Made by a program: the position numbers and the translations under genes | From: Cryptomeria japonica | Lineage: Eukaryota > Streptophyta > Pinopsida > Cupressales > Cupressaceae | DNA length: 64,000 nucleotides | Assembly: GCF_030272615.1 (NCBI RefSeq) | Contig: NC_081408.1 | Coordinates: 617,952,476 to 618,016,475 of the forward strand | Reading direction: 5' to 3' | Notes under the pieces: generated by a model | Seen by the model: the letters and a program-made list of their open reading frames with translations, nothing else | Told to the model about the DNA's origin: nothing | Database searches by the model: none | Shown: piece by piece, positions 24,809-35,630 of the stretch | Numbering within the stretch: position 1 is the stretch's first letter | Layout of the letters: each line of letters opens with the position of its first letter

Positions 24809-25254
24809 GCCTACAAAAAGCTTATGGGGAGAAAACGGTGAAATATCTAGAACCCCCGGTTGGCACCGGTAAAAGACCTTAACTGGTGTGTGATACCTGT
24901 CAGTCGACAGAAGACCAGAAGTGGTAAAAGGCAAATTAGGGTTTACACCCTAATGGTGGAGCATTTATTATGGTAGGTGAGGAATATGTTTAAAAGGAAT
25001 TTTTCAAATCATTTCTCACTATCATTTTTTGAGCGAAGAAGTTTTTCAAGTGCAGAGCGAAGAAAAAGCGATTTGAGTTGCGATTCAAAGAAATTTTTTG
25101 AAACCCTGAAGAAGGTTCAGAAGCAAATATCAAATAGTCAAGAGAAGAACTCAAAGCAGTGATTTAGCAACTGACGAAGTGTGAGGCGAAGTGAAACCAG
25201 CAAGCCCTAAATTCTCAATTTTTGAAAGGTATTTCTCGAGTTTTCTATTTTATC
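24809..25254 (+). other. spacer between the two frames
   Basis: No gene is seen. The stretch contains several ACCGG/CCGGT motifs near 24860-24880 and a short open frame (24977-25162) rich in Ser, Lys and Phe that is not evidently conserved in the other copy. Pol would lie here in an autonomous element. Confidence 0.5.
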
Positions 25255-28200
25255 ATGGCTTCCGCATCTCATGATAGTTCTAGTGCAACTATTTATTCTA
25301 TGGACTTCATTAAGTGAAAGTCAAAATACAATGCCCTGTCTCAAGTACCGACTGGTGTTATAGTAGAAGAAGGGATTTTTGATTACATAGACTGCAAAAT
25401 CGAAGACGTAGGGTCTCTCACAATCCATTCTCAGCTAGGTCTATTCTGTGGGAAGGATAAAAAAATCAAACTGGAGTATAGCATCTTGGAGAAGAAGAAG
25501 CTTCACAATGCGGTTTACTTTCTAGAGGATTTCATAGATGACCACGTTTGAATCATTTTGAGAAGAGTTCATGGTGACAAGATGTATCTTGAGAGAACAC
25601 ATGATATCACACCGCAAGCAATTCATGCCATTACCGGTTTCTGCAATACATGGGAAGTGCCTGCCCTAAGCAAGGTTAGCAAGACTGAAATGTCCAAGCT
25701 CACCAGTTCAGTGAGTGACTCACGTGGTGTGACCATCAACTCAATCAAGGATGATTTGGTCAAGTATGCCTGCATGGTGAAAGGCTACCGAACGTTCTCT
25801 GCCAGCAGAATTAATTTTGTCTTTGCTGTAGCGGTAAATGCCACCTACAGGATGATCAAGGAGGATGCATCGTTTGATCTATGCACTTGTATGCAAAGAC
25901 AACTTATGTTGAATCTTAAATCAATCAAATAGGACAATGCATTGAGATTCAAGTTCAGACAACTACTAGTTGGGTTGTTCTTTTATTTTCAAGGCTACTT
26001 TCCAGGAGTAGGAGACATTCAGTGGTCTGCCAACCAATCGATGACAAAACAAATCAAGGAAAGCCTGCAAGCGGTTGGAACCGGCTACCTTGAAGTTCTG
26101 AACAAGTACTTTGATGAGTTCAAAAGCAAGATGAGCCTAAGGATGAGAATATCCAGTGACATTGTCAAGAAATATGAAGAGGACATCTGCTTTACCATCA
26201 ACATGGATGAATGCATAATGGAGGTCGTTGAGCCAAGAGAGGAAGAAGTGGATCCTATGGGCTATGAGGTAATGTATGATATGCTAGACAGGTATGCTTC
26301 TACCCTACTTTCCTTGCCCCTTGATCCTAAGGAAAAGATAACCGACACTTATTTAGAAAGGGTTACACCTATTGAAGAACCCTCAGCAAAGAAAGGAAAG
26401 GCAGTGCCTTCAGCATCTGCACCAGTTACTACAGCTAGTCCCAAAGTGACCAAGTGGTCACTAACAAAGAAGAAACCGGAAGCGGCACCTGCCAAAGTCT
26501 TTAAAAGGAAGAGGAAGACAAAGAACAATTCACCAAACTCAGAAGAAACAGTGTCTGAAGAAAAGCCCAAAAAGACTAGGCAGACAAGGAAAAAGACAAA
26601 GAATGAACTGGCAACATTTGGACCGGTAAATATTGATATCTCTTCTTAGAAACCTTTGACACATTGTCAAAGAACCATAAAGAATATTAGAAGAAAATTG
26701 CTGCATGATTTAATTGATTATTTTGATGACTTCAATGATGATGAAAAATAAGAAGTTGAACAAGAAATCATTAAGTATTTGTGTGTTAATGACTAGTCAC
26801 CTTCAGAAATTAGATCTGAGACACTGAATTATTTGTATAAATCTTTAGACAACAAATGGCGCATTGTCATAGAGAAGGAACACGAAATAAGGGAGAAAGT
26901 ATTTGCCTAATACTTTCCTGACCTATTCAATTCTAAGCTTTTTGAAGTCATCAACTAGAACAAGGGACTCTTCTTCACTAGAAGGAGAAGACTCTGGTTA
27001 TTAGAAGGGAGAATTGATGATGTTGAAAAAGACACTCATCTTCTTATGATGACTGTTGTACATTCTTATAAAGCATTTCAAGCCAACAAAAAGGATGAGC
27101 AAGAACCGGAAATCACTAAACCGGATGAAGCGTACAACAGTGAAGGAGAATAGGTAACTGAGCAAATGGAACCCATTGATGTTCACGCCTTAGATGGCAA
27201 AAATGTTACTCAGGGTACGCCATCAGAAGGAGTAGAATAGGAGAAATAGACAGGAGAGGAAAAGAAGCAACAAGAAGTGGAAAAGAAGAGACGGGAAGAT
27301 GAAGAGGACAAGAGAAAACAAGAGGAAGAGAAGAAAAGGAAAGAAGTAGAGAAGAAAAAGGAGGATGAGGATGAAGAGAGGCAAAAAGAAGAGGAGAAGA
27401 GGAAAAAGGAAGAGGAGAAGAAGAAGAAGGATGAGGAGAAGAAGAAGGTTGAAGAGGAGAAGAGAAAGAAGGAAGAGGAGAAGAAGAAGGATGAAGAAGA
27501 AAAGAAGCAAAAAGATGAAGAAAAGAAAAAGGAAGAGGAGCAGAAGAAAAAGGATGAAGAAGATGAGAAGCAGAGGCAAGAAGAGAAAAGGAAAACAGAA
27601 GAAGAGGAAAAGCTAAGAGCTACAGAGAAAGAAGAAGCAGAAAAAAGAACTCAAATGAAGACTCCAAAGGCAACCGGTAGTCAAGCCAAATCAGCTGACA
27701 TTACCAGTCCCATTGACCTCCAGTCTGCAAATGAAATGGAGCTACTACAGAGCATTAAGGTTGCTCAAGAACATCTAGAAGTGATAAGGAGGAAGAAGGA
27801 GCAAGATGTGATCCAAGTTGCGGTGGACACTCTTACCAGTTTGATACCTAGTACCAACCTCCCCAATATTGATTCCTCACTTGTACAATTGAAGCTCCTA
27901 TGCATAGTTGTTGAAGACCAGGTGCAAAGCCTAGAAGAGGTTGCAGAAGCAATTGCCAAGAAGGAACATCAAAAGGCTTTGAACACTACCTTGGTGAAAA
28001 AGTTAATAGATCTCCGGTCTGAACTTTAGAAGGCACAAAAGGACATCAAAGGAGCAATGGATGAGGCAAATCTACTACTCAGCAAGATTTGTCAACCTCA
28101 TCTATTATGTGATGATGTGCTCACCCAGAAGGACAAACTGCAATCAGATATGCAGTCATTTATCAACACCTTCAAGATGTCATATGATTCCTTCTCCACA

Positions 28201-28521
28201 TATGGCCAAACTGTTCATAGGATTCAACTCCATTCTGCAAGAATTGAGGCAAAAATATGCAACTAGACAAGGAACCTATAGGAACTTCAACTGGTCCTAC
28301 TGCCCAGATTGCAAATTCTCTAGAAATGTCATCTAAATCTTGATGCCCTAACAGTCACTCAAGAAATGAGCACGATAGATGCCATGGAAGAATAGGTCTC
28401 CCAGATGCAGACAGAGAAAGAGGTGGCTACCTCCCTACTTGAGTCATGGTCCTTATCCATGAAGCAATTTTTGCAGGACTTTAAATCAGTTTTTGACAAG
28501 TTTTATTCTTTATTGTCATAA
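25255..28521 (+). pseudogene. large second protein of the pol-less element, unknown function
   Basis: One frame of 1,089 codons runs from ATG at 25255 (MASASHDSSSATIYS) to TAA at 28519-28521, with 16 in-frame stops (12 TAG, 2 TAA, 2 TGA) and no frameshift. Codons 1-270 form a folded-looking domain with MYLERTHDITPQAIHAITGF and LLVGLFFYFQGYFPG. A basic region follows at 26370-26640 (KKKPEAAP, KRKRKTK). Then comes an extreme Glu/Lys tract at about 27250-27650, and a C-terminal coiled-coil region with DALTVTQEMSTIDAMEE. No catalytic motif, signal peptide or clear membrane segment is seen. The related decayed copy is at 15840-18715. Its position downstream of gag matches the envelope-like ORF of Sireviruses. 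A plant transposon-associated protein domain is another possibility. Neither is proven. Confidence 0.75.
27250..27660 (+). repeat. Glu/Lys-coding low-complexity tract
   Basis: Purine-only repeats of GAAGAGGAGAAGAAGAA type encode runs of Glu, Lys, Arg and Asp that would form a long single alpha-helix or coiled coil. The tract is much shorter in the related copy at 15840-18715, so it expands and contracts within the family. Confidence 0.8.
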
Positions 28522-28586
28522 ACTCTTATTATTTTAATTCAACTGGAACAGGAGTTAGTCTGCAATACTTTTTTGTCATTGTTGGC

Positions 28587-28792
28587 AAAGGGGGAGAAGT
28601 ATATAAATTTTGATGTTTTGAAATATACTTTCATGTCTATCTCTAATAAAGAGTAGTATACATTGTATTTTATGCAAAAGGGATAGTGTATATGCTTAGG
28701 GGGAGTAATTTTGATTATGGCATATTTTTTATTGTAAAACACTTAGATATCAAAATTTTCCTAAGTGTTGCCATCAATGCCAAAGGGGGAGA
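28587..28792 (+). promoter_or_regulatory. three polypurine tracts before the 3' LTR
   Basis: AAAGGGGGAGA at 28587-28597, AGGGGGAG at 28698-28705 and AAAGGGGGAGA at 28782-28792. Each is followed within a few bases by an AT-rich phrase ending TTTTGAT, as at the LTR start. Only the last touches the LTR. Confidence 0.65.
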
Positions 28793-28793
28793 T

Positions 28794-29924
28794 TGTTGGC
28801 ATTTTGATGATTATGTTGTGATTGTCATTGATGGACACACACTTGCCTTGAGATCACTTTTTGTTTATATGAGTTAAAGCTCAACCGGTATTTGCTCCAA
28901 CCGGTATCATGTATTATAGTCTTTAGACTATCGATATTTTGTAGAAAGTGTTTACCAGTCTCAACCAGTATGAAGACCCAAGTAGTTCGAGGATCTCAAG
29001 CGGTATGAAGGAACGAAGCGGTACAACTCATATTTCCCAGTCTTCATTTTGTCAAACCGACAACCGGTATTTTGCTTAAACCGGTATTTTGTTTGAATCG
29101 GTAATACTCTATGCTGAGTTACCAACCAACATTTTGTGATGAGTTACCATCCACCGATTATTTAGCGGTGCCGACACTTTCGCGGTGCATATTGTGTCAT
29201 GTTACCAAAAGTGTCCAGATGCATTGAACCTAGGAAGTTGTATTGTAATCCTATTGGACCGACATGAAATCGGATTCTTTTTAAAGGACATCATGACTAG
29301 GGTTTTTGTAGAGTTGTCGTTGTAGCAAGGGTTTAAAGGTGGTTTATGAGTTTTTGAGAGTGTGAATGTGTTGGAGACTGAAGTAATGCTGGAATGCATT
29401 AGGAACGAGCTATCAAGGATCTAACCAAGCAATCTATGCTATTTGCTAGATCACTCACTTGTTGATTACTCACATCTTCAACAAGTCTGAAACCCTTAAC
29501 TGGGTAGGCCCAAAAAGCCTTTTGTAAAATCCTCTAACAAGGTGATTCACCTTTGTGGATCTAAAATCCTCTACCAAGGTAGTCTTTAATCGGACTTGTC
29601 TCCTAACAAAGATTGAGATTGCTAATAGGATCTGTTTTAGTAAAGAACATTGTATGACCTTCACCGGTCTGGTTCCTATTCTGCAGATAGTTACTTGTGA
29701 GTTTCATCTCACTGTGGTTTTTCCCATATGGGTTTCCACATCAAATATCTTGTGTTATGGTGTTATTGCTCCTATGGGTGAATGTCTTATTTGCTATCTG
29801 GTTTGCATGTGTGTTAACCAGTTTGTTTGTTAAACTATTTTACCAGTTTACTGCTAGATTGTTAAAGTGTTTAAGTATAGGAATTTTTGCTATACTAATT
29901 CACCCCCCCTCTTAGTATTCATTA
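28794..29924 (+). repeat. 3' LTR of the pol-less element
   Basis: It begins TGTTGGCATTTTGATG and ends TTAGTATTCATTA. It keeps more ACCGGT palindromes than the 5' copy (for example 28883, 28900, 29062 and 29080 approximately). Confidence 0.85.
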
Positions 29925-29929
29925 AAAGA

Positions 29930-30644
29930 TGATTGAAGTGTCGACCCCCTTCAAGACTAGTAAAAAGGGGTCTTTTCTCCCATCATATCTTGAAATTGGT
30001 GACTTTGAGATAAAATCAAACAAAGGTTTTGAGAAAGCTATTGAATTGATCAAGTCTCTTCATTTGCCAATGGGGCTAAAAGCTAGAGAATGTCCCAGAG
30101 GGGTATTATACTTATGCAAAAAGGGTAGTAACATTGGGGAAGTTTGAGCATGAATTTGAACTAAGGGAGGAGTTGATGAGGAATTGAAATTCTTATGAGG
30201 AGGTTAAATCAAGGAGGTCAGCCTATTTCAAAGTGCAAAAAGTTGAGAGTAGAAGGAGACTAGAGGACGCTTCATATCAAGGTATCTTTCAAGATGAGTT
30301 TAGTAGAGTACAGAGAATGAAAAGGATCATCCATGATGCCCCTATCCTTTTGGCCAATTTTGTCTATTCGTCCACATCCCTCGCCAAGTCCATCAATTTA
30401 TGTAGTGGAAGGACCAATGGAAGCACCTTGATTAGCATGAATGTCTCCAACACCATCTTCAAATATTGCACTATCCCAAGAGGTTGAGGAAAGAGGTGAT
30501 CAACAGGAGAAAATTGGTGCAGTCACCATTAGGAGAGACCTCAATGAGATCTATCCGAACTCTGCAGCAAGAGTAAACACAATAAAAGGAAGACAAGATG
30601 ATGGAGGCAATGCAGAACTGAATAAATTAGTTCATGAAAATTGA
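29930..30644 (+). pseudogene. family R ORF of unknown function, copy 1, C-terminal part
   Basis: This resumes the ORF cut at 22329. SFLPSYLEIGDFEI and FEKAIELIKSLHLP are followed by a frameshift, then KFEHEFELREELM and ESRRRLEDASYQGIFQDEF. After a further shift it ends with GNAELNKLVHEN and a stop at 30642-30644. The region around 30340-30360 (APILLANF) is intact here, whereas in the copy at 47980 a 6.2-kb element is inserted at that point. Confidence 0.65.
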
Positions 30645-30960
30645 TTACAAATAACCAAGAAAATCCAAACTACAAGATTTGGCTCACTGGCTTGCTACAT
30701 ACATGCTTAATTACATAATCTCTCAACTCAGGACCTCTAAATCTTAGGATATATCATCTATATTACCCCTAATGAATTATGATTCTTAATTACATTGATT
30801 TATATGGTCTACAGGGATCTATGTCGGCCCAAGAGGGATCAAATGCCAAAGAATAGATCAAACGTGTAAAACCACCAAGTCGGTCTCCACCAAAGAGAAT
30901 CCTCCAGAAAATCCAAAGAAAGAAGTGTGGATCAGAGGGAAGGTCAGATACATGCCAAGG
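30645..30960 (+). repeat. family R copy 1, sequence after the ORF
   Basis: Non-coding DNA matching 55471-55765 (CAAGATTTGGCTCACTGGCT, TGTCGGCCCAAGAGGG and the flanking bases). The match stops near 30960. From there to 31327 I see nothing recognisable apart from a short open frame at 31071-31259 with no known motif. Confidence 0.6.
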
Positions 30961-31327
30961 AACATTGGAATCAATGAACTGAAGCTATGCAAGCTACAGA
31001 AAGGATCCACAAGATTCACCAATAACAAATAGGTCCAAACAGTTCTAGTGTTCTAAGCCAAAAAACTATCTTGGAATCTGGAAGCGATAACTTGCCAGAA
31101 AATAATCCAAATGTCCCGTGGTTCAGGAATAAGGGAGATAACCATGATTGCAAGAAAGAACCATCTATGCAAGATCCGATGAGCAATGCAATAAAATGCA
31201 AAAAGAAATGCTTAAACTACAAAATAGAAAACAAACTAAAAAGAAATGTTTCTAGTTGATGCAAGATTGCCAATAACCAGGGATTCTCTTGCATTAGACA
31301 TTTGGGGTTGGTCAAAAAGTGAGTCCC

Positions 31328-31609
31328 TCACTTGTTTGGGTTCAGAGGAAAACCAACGCAATCCACCTTTGCCTGAGAAATCCAAGATGAATCTTCAACT
31401 AGTTTGTTCTTCCATTTCACAATAAACTCCTTGTATTGATTGCTCGGGGTGCTATGCCCAATCCTACTATCCAAAATGTCTTCAATCTGAGTTGGTTCCT
31501 TCTGGGGAAACTTCTTCTCCAAGTCTACAATACTATCTTTAAAAGTAAGAACTCCATTTATAATAGGAAAACTTAAAACAAGTAACTTATAAAGATTCCT
31601 TAAAATCAC
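31328..31609 (-). pseudogene. chromodomain end of a gypsy polyprotein (chromovirus-like)
   Basis: On the minus strand, from about 31515 leftward, the translation reads EPTQIEDILDSR, then YKEFIVKWKNKLVEDSSW and a final PLNPNK before the stop. IEDILDSR...FIVKWKN...EDSSW is the classic chromodomain pattern found at the C-terminus of integrase in chromovirus gypsy elements, where it guides insertion to certain chromatin. Only this tail remains. Its N-terminal side joins unrelated repeat DNA at about 31536. Confidence 0.65.
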
Positions 31610-31919
31610 AGGGTTAACTACGTCTTTTTTTATATTGATCCAAGCTGAAATAATTACATAGAGTAAGCAACCAATGGGTTGTTGAAAATAATTAATTAAA
31701 TTATTTAATAGTTACAAAACTCGTAATAAGAGTACATATAATACTGCAAGAAAAGGTACAATATAGTTTCTAACAACAAAGATAATAACCATCTATATGA
31801 GAACACATGTATTGTATAACAAAATTGCATTGCATAGAATTATGCTAAAACTATAAAATCTAATGGTTGATATGTTGAAGCTACTCGAAAAACTTAGTGT
31901 CCTTATTGCCAAACTTACC
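31536..31919. repeat. repeat shared with 41500-41935
   Basis: The two stretches align along their length (for example ACCATCTATATGAGAACACA and GTTGATATGTTGAAGCTACT in both). No gene is seen. Here it runs straight into a family R fragment at 31920, while at 41935 it runs into a LINE remnant. Confidence 0.65.
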
Positions 31920-32434
31920 AGACTATTTTGAATAGGGTGTATTCTTTTTCTCTAGCTCATTTTCCTTCCCTCCAAATTTTGAATTTGTTTTGATCATATT
32001 CCTTTTTGAGTGGTAACCTGTTCTCCCAGTCTTTGTACCTTTAAGTTGGTCCTTCAAAGGTTTATTCTCATATGAAACTAGCCCTTTGTTATAGAATTGT
32101 TGTATGACTGGTCTACCGACAGGTTGTGTCATTTTAATTTCTATAAGTCCTTTAGGTTTGGCCCCTCGCATGATGACTTAGAAACTAATATTAAAGTCAT
32201 ATGTTTAAATTTTTCTAAGGTGGACCATGTCTATGATCATTCTTCAATGTGTGTTGAGTTTTTGTCTGATGTGGCAAATAATTGATATCGTGGCTGTTCA
32301 CTCAAAACTTGATGAAGGTTTTTTCCTTGTCCAACCCAGTCCCAAGTTGGGCCATGAATATTGAGAGCTTGAGGCTCATGGAACTTCGTGTTTCTATTTT
32401 GATGAGTTCCTGAGAAAAGGAAACATGATAGGTC
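31920..32434 (+). repeat. family R fragment
   Basis: This matches 20860-21380 and 47047-47560. It starts just after the TATA box region and is cut at 32434 by the LTR of the next copia. A small internal deletion (GAAAAGGAAACATGATAGG) removes bases kept in the other copies. It is non-coding; the short open frame at 32097-32285 has counterparts in the other copies but no protein-like features beyond that. Confidence 0.7.
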
Positions 32435-33946
32435 TGTTAATCCTATGAGGATCCGGTTAATACTGAGAGGTGGGGTGAATTGGTATTAATACCAATTTAC
32501 AACTTTAAAGACCAATCAAACTTGCAAAAAATCTAAATTCATTTACCACATATGCCAATTCATTAAACAATACCAGTAATCTCTGATAAACTGCTATAAC
32601 CAGTGTATTCAGAAATAATGAATAAACTTAAAGATAATCAATAACATCACATGAAAATCATTCCACACATGAACGCCATATTTTTGACATGGAAACCCAA
32701 ATAGGAAAAAACCATGGCAGGAGTTAGTACCCACAAAGATTTGTAATCTTTTGAAGTACTCCCTGTTAGGAGCTTACAATACGCCCTGTTAGGAGCAGAC
32801 CCTGCTAGGAGTCACTCGGTTAAGGGATTTGGATGTGTAGCCTGGTTAGGAGCTTAATGACCTACTAGATCAACCTCGTAAGAGGATTTACCATTATTTT
32901 TGAGAGCTACCCTATTAGGGGATTTACAAGATTAAGGCCTATCAGGACTTACCCGGTTAAGGGATTTAATCTGCTGTAATTGTTAGAGAATAATAAATGA
33001 AAAAGTGATTTATTACTTGCACTTCTTAACTTGATAAATTAGATCTAGTTATGCTTCGCTATTTGCAACTCTCAAGAAGATCTTACTCTTCTCTAGTACA
33101 ACTTCACACTCTTCTCTAAGATCACTGACACAATAAACATCAACTAAGCCAACATAAATAATAGTTTCCACTAGGTCAGCCACTAAACCCTAAATTACAT
33201 CATACATCATCACATATCTTTACAACTCATTGCAGATCATCATATGGATCATTACAATCAATTACAAATCAATATTAGCCATTGAATGATCATAAGTCAT
33301 CATAGCAGCTCGATCTAGTACAAAGTTAAACCCTTAGCTCATTTCGCTAAGCACTTTGCACATTCCCAAGAAATTCGCTCTCCAACGTGCCAAAACATCT
33401 TTCAAATATTTCATGTGGTTTGTTTCGCATTATCATCATCACATGAACTTGTTGTCGATCACCGCCATACCAAAAATCATTACTGGTTTGATGATTTCAT
33501 CACCGGTTCTAAAACCCTTCTTAAACCCTGGCAAAACTTCATCAAAAATTAGAAACATGCCTTCTGATAGTCATCACAAGATGTGGTTTTGGTCAGATAT
33601 GCATTACCATGATAAAATCTTATATTCCAAACTGCAAATCAGCAATCATCCAGTTCAAGTAAAACATCTCTGCATATACCAGTTAAAGTCCTATTTCATA
33701 GACTTTTTGTAAAATGTTGGTAAACCCTATCTCTGATAGACTAAATCACTTAGATGATAAACCAAACATCAAGAAACATCATTTAACATCAGTTTCCATC
33801 AATGACAACACAAATAACTAATCAAGTCATCTAATCACAAAATCTCAATCTCTTCATCACAAATAGTCTTCTATCCTCTACCAGTGCAGTCATCAGTCTT
33901 TAACTGCATCACCTCATTTGTACCAGTTGTGCCAATCATGCCAACA
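32435..33946 (-). repeat. 3' LTR of the RT-deleted copia
   Basis: On the plus strand it starts TGTTAATCCTATGAGG and ends ATCATGCCAACA, next to the purine tract (CTCCCCCTTTGG at 33949-33960). Clustered CCTGTTAGGAGC and CGGTTAAGGGATTT motifs (32760-32970) resemble those at 14750-14930 and, inverted, in the LTR at 22330. Confidence 0.75.
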
Positions 33947-34199
33947 ATCTCCCCCTTTGGTATTGATGGCAACACCAATCAGATATACCAATCAGATTGC
34001 AACACCATCACTATTACACCATCACTGCTACTTGTTGTCGGTATCAAGTCTTCTGTCAATCTCCTTCTTTTGTCTTCTCCCCCTAAACCAATACTTCTCC
34101 AACTTATCTGATCCTTTTCTTCTATCAATTTTGATCTTGTTCTTCTCCCAGATTTGATCTTGTTCTTCTCTCATATCTGATCTTGTTCTTCTCCCCCTT
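33947..34199 (-). promoter_or_regulatory. polypurine-tract cluster
   Basis: CTCCCCC tracts on the plus strand at about 33949, 34077 and 34192. The first touches the LTR. No gene is seen. Confidence 0.5.
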
Positions 34200-35630
34200 T
34201 GACAATAATGTCAAAGGTGTATGTGCATCACCGATCTTGTTTACTACTTTGGGTTCAATTGTAGATATCAAACAGGAGTTTTCTCTTATTTTCCTCCTTC
34301 TTTGCACACCAACATTCTTATCACCAATTATCTTCTCTTGTTAATGGTTTAATCTGACATACCTAGGCAATACTGGTACTGGTTCTACATCTTCATTTTC
34401 TTCATTGCTGTCATCACTTACCAGTTGAGCACCTAATTATCCATTTGCCAGTTCTTCATTGTTCTGTACTTCCGGTACAATAATCACAAGTTTCTCATCA
34501 TCTTTTTCAGGCTCAGATCTACTGGAACCTTTCGACTTTCTAGAGAGATCGTCTACCTTCACATTATCACTTTCAATAATCTTCTTAGTTTTCTTATTGT
34601 AATATTTATATGCCTTACTCTTAGTAGAGTAACCTAGAAAAATTCCCGCATCAGGTTTTGCATCAAATTGTTTAGTGTAATTATCTTTCTTAATAAAACA
34701 TTGACTCCCAAAATTTTTGAAATAAATTACACAAGGAGTTTTTCCATACCATAGCTCATAGGGTGTTTTATTGTTACCTCTTTTTACTAGTACCCAATTT
34801 AAAGTGTATACAATAGTGTTGATTGCTTCTCTCCAAAACATTTTAGGTACATTACCCTGTAATAACATGGTTCTAGCAGATTCAACTATTGTTTTGTTCA
34901 TCCTTTCTGCTATGTCATTCTGTTGTGATGTCCTTGGAGCTAACATCTGTCTCTTGATACCATGTTCATCACAATACTTAACAAATTCATCAGATGTGAA
35001 TTCTCCTCCCTAGTCTGATCTTAAACACTTCAAGTTCTTACCGATTTCATTCTCAAGCAAAGCTTTAAATGATTTAAATTTACTAAATGCTTCTGATTTC
35101 TCCTTAAAAAATGTCACCCACATCATTTTAGAATAGTTATCAGTAAAAATCATGAAATACCTATCACCTTAATAACTCTTTGTTCTCATAGGGCCACAGA
35201 GATTAATATGTACCAAATCTAAAATATTCTCAGAATTACAATTCTTGCTCTTGAAAGAAATAGAGGTCATCTTACCAATTTGATAATCTTTGCATATCAC
35301 AGTATCCGGTTTAACAAGTTGGGGTAATCCTCTTACAATACTTGACTTGCTTATCTTAACCAAATTATCAAAATTAACATGACAACATCTTTTATGCCAC
35401 AACCAACTGTCTTTAATTCTTGCAACCAAACAATTATTAATATTACTATTCAAATGGAATAAGTTACCTCTAGGTTGCTTCCCGGTAGCAATCAGTTCAC
35501 CTTTACCTCCAAGAATTCTACAGACTCCACTTTTAAACTCAAGCAAATAACCTTTATCATTGAGCTGACCAACACTTGAAAGATTGTGCTTTAGACCATC
35601 AACCCAAAACACACCAACCCAAAACAAGAT
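34200..35630 (-). pseudogene. copia integrase region with deleted RT
   Basis: Reading leftward: the pre-integrase segment (WLWHKRCCHVNFDNLVKISK, about 35410-35350), the integrase core (DLVHINLCGP, DNYSKMMWV, an RSD-stop-GGEF), the integrase glutamate region QNDIAERMNKTIVESARTM and the C-terminal KTPYELWYGKTP. A linker ending RRRKIRENSCLISTIEP follows, which in the copia at 12511 comes directly before RT. At that point the frame ends in purine-tract DNA, so RT and RNase H were lost in one deletion. Stops are few (after TKSY, in RSD*GGEF, after ELANG). Confidence 0.85.

Larger units (their letters stand above)
22330..29924 (+). mobile_element. complete pol-less LTR retrotransposon with two unknown-type proteins
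   Basis: Two LTRs (22330-23477 and 28794-29924), a methionine-tRNA primer binding site (23480-23491) and a polypurine tract (28782-28792) define a complete element of about 7.6 kb. The target duplication is GAAGA at 22325-22329 and AAAGA (one change) at 29925-29929, and the host ORF continues across it. Inside are only two frames: a coiled-coil/zinc-knuckle protein (23528-24808) and a large unknown protein (25255-28521). There is no protease, integrase, RT or RNase H. LTR start TGTTGGC, PBS type, repeated ACCGGT palindromes in the LTRs and multiple purine tracts all resemble Sirevirus-type copia elements, which would be the helper (inference). A second member lies at 14471-19888. Confidence 0.85.

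Noticed and set aside
27223-27579. Minus-strand open frame rich in Leu and Phe that looks like a membrane protein
   Set aside because: It is the complement of the Glu/Lys-coding tract of the plus-strand ORF at 25255-28521.
30961-31327. Short plus-strand frame at 31071-31259 considered as a gene
   Set aside because: It is only 62 codons, with no motif and no second copy in the window.
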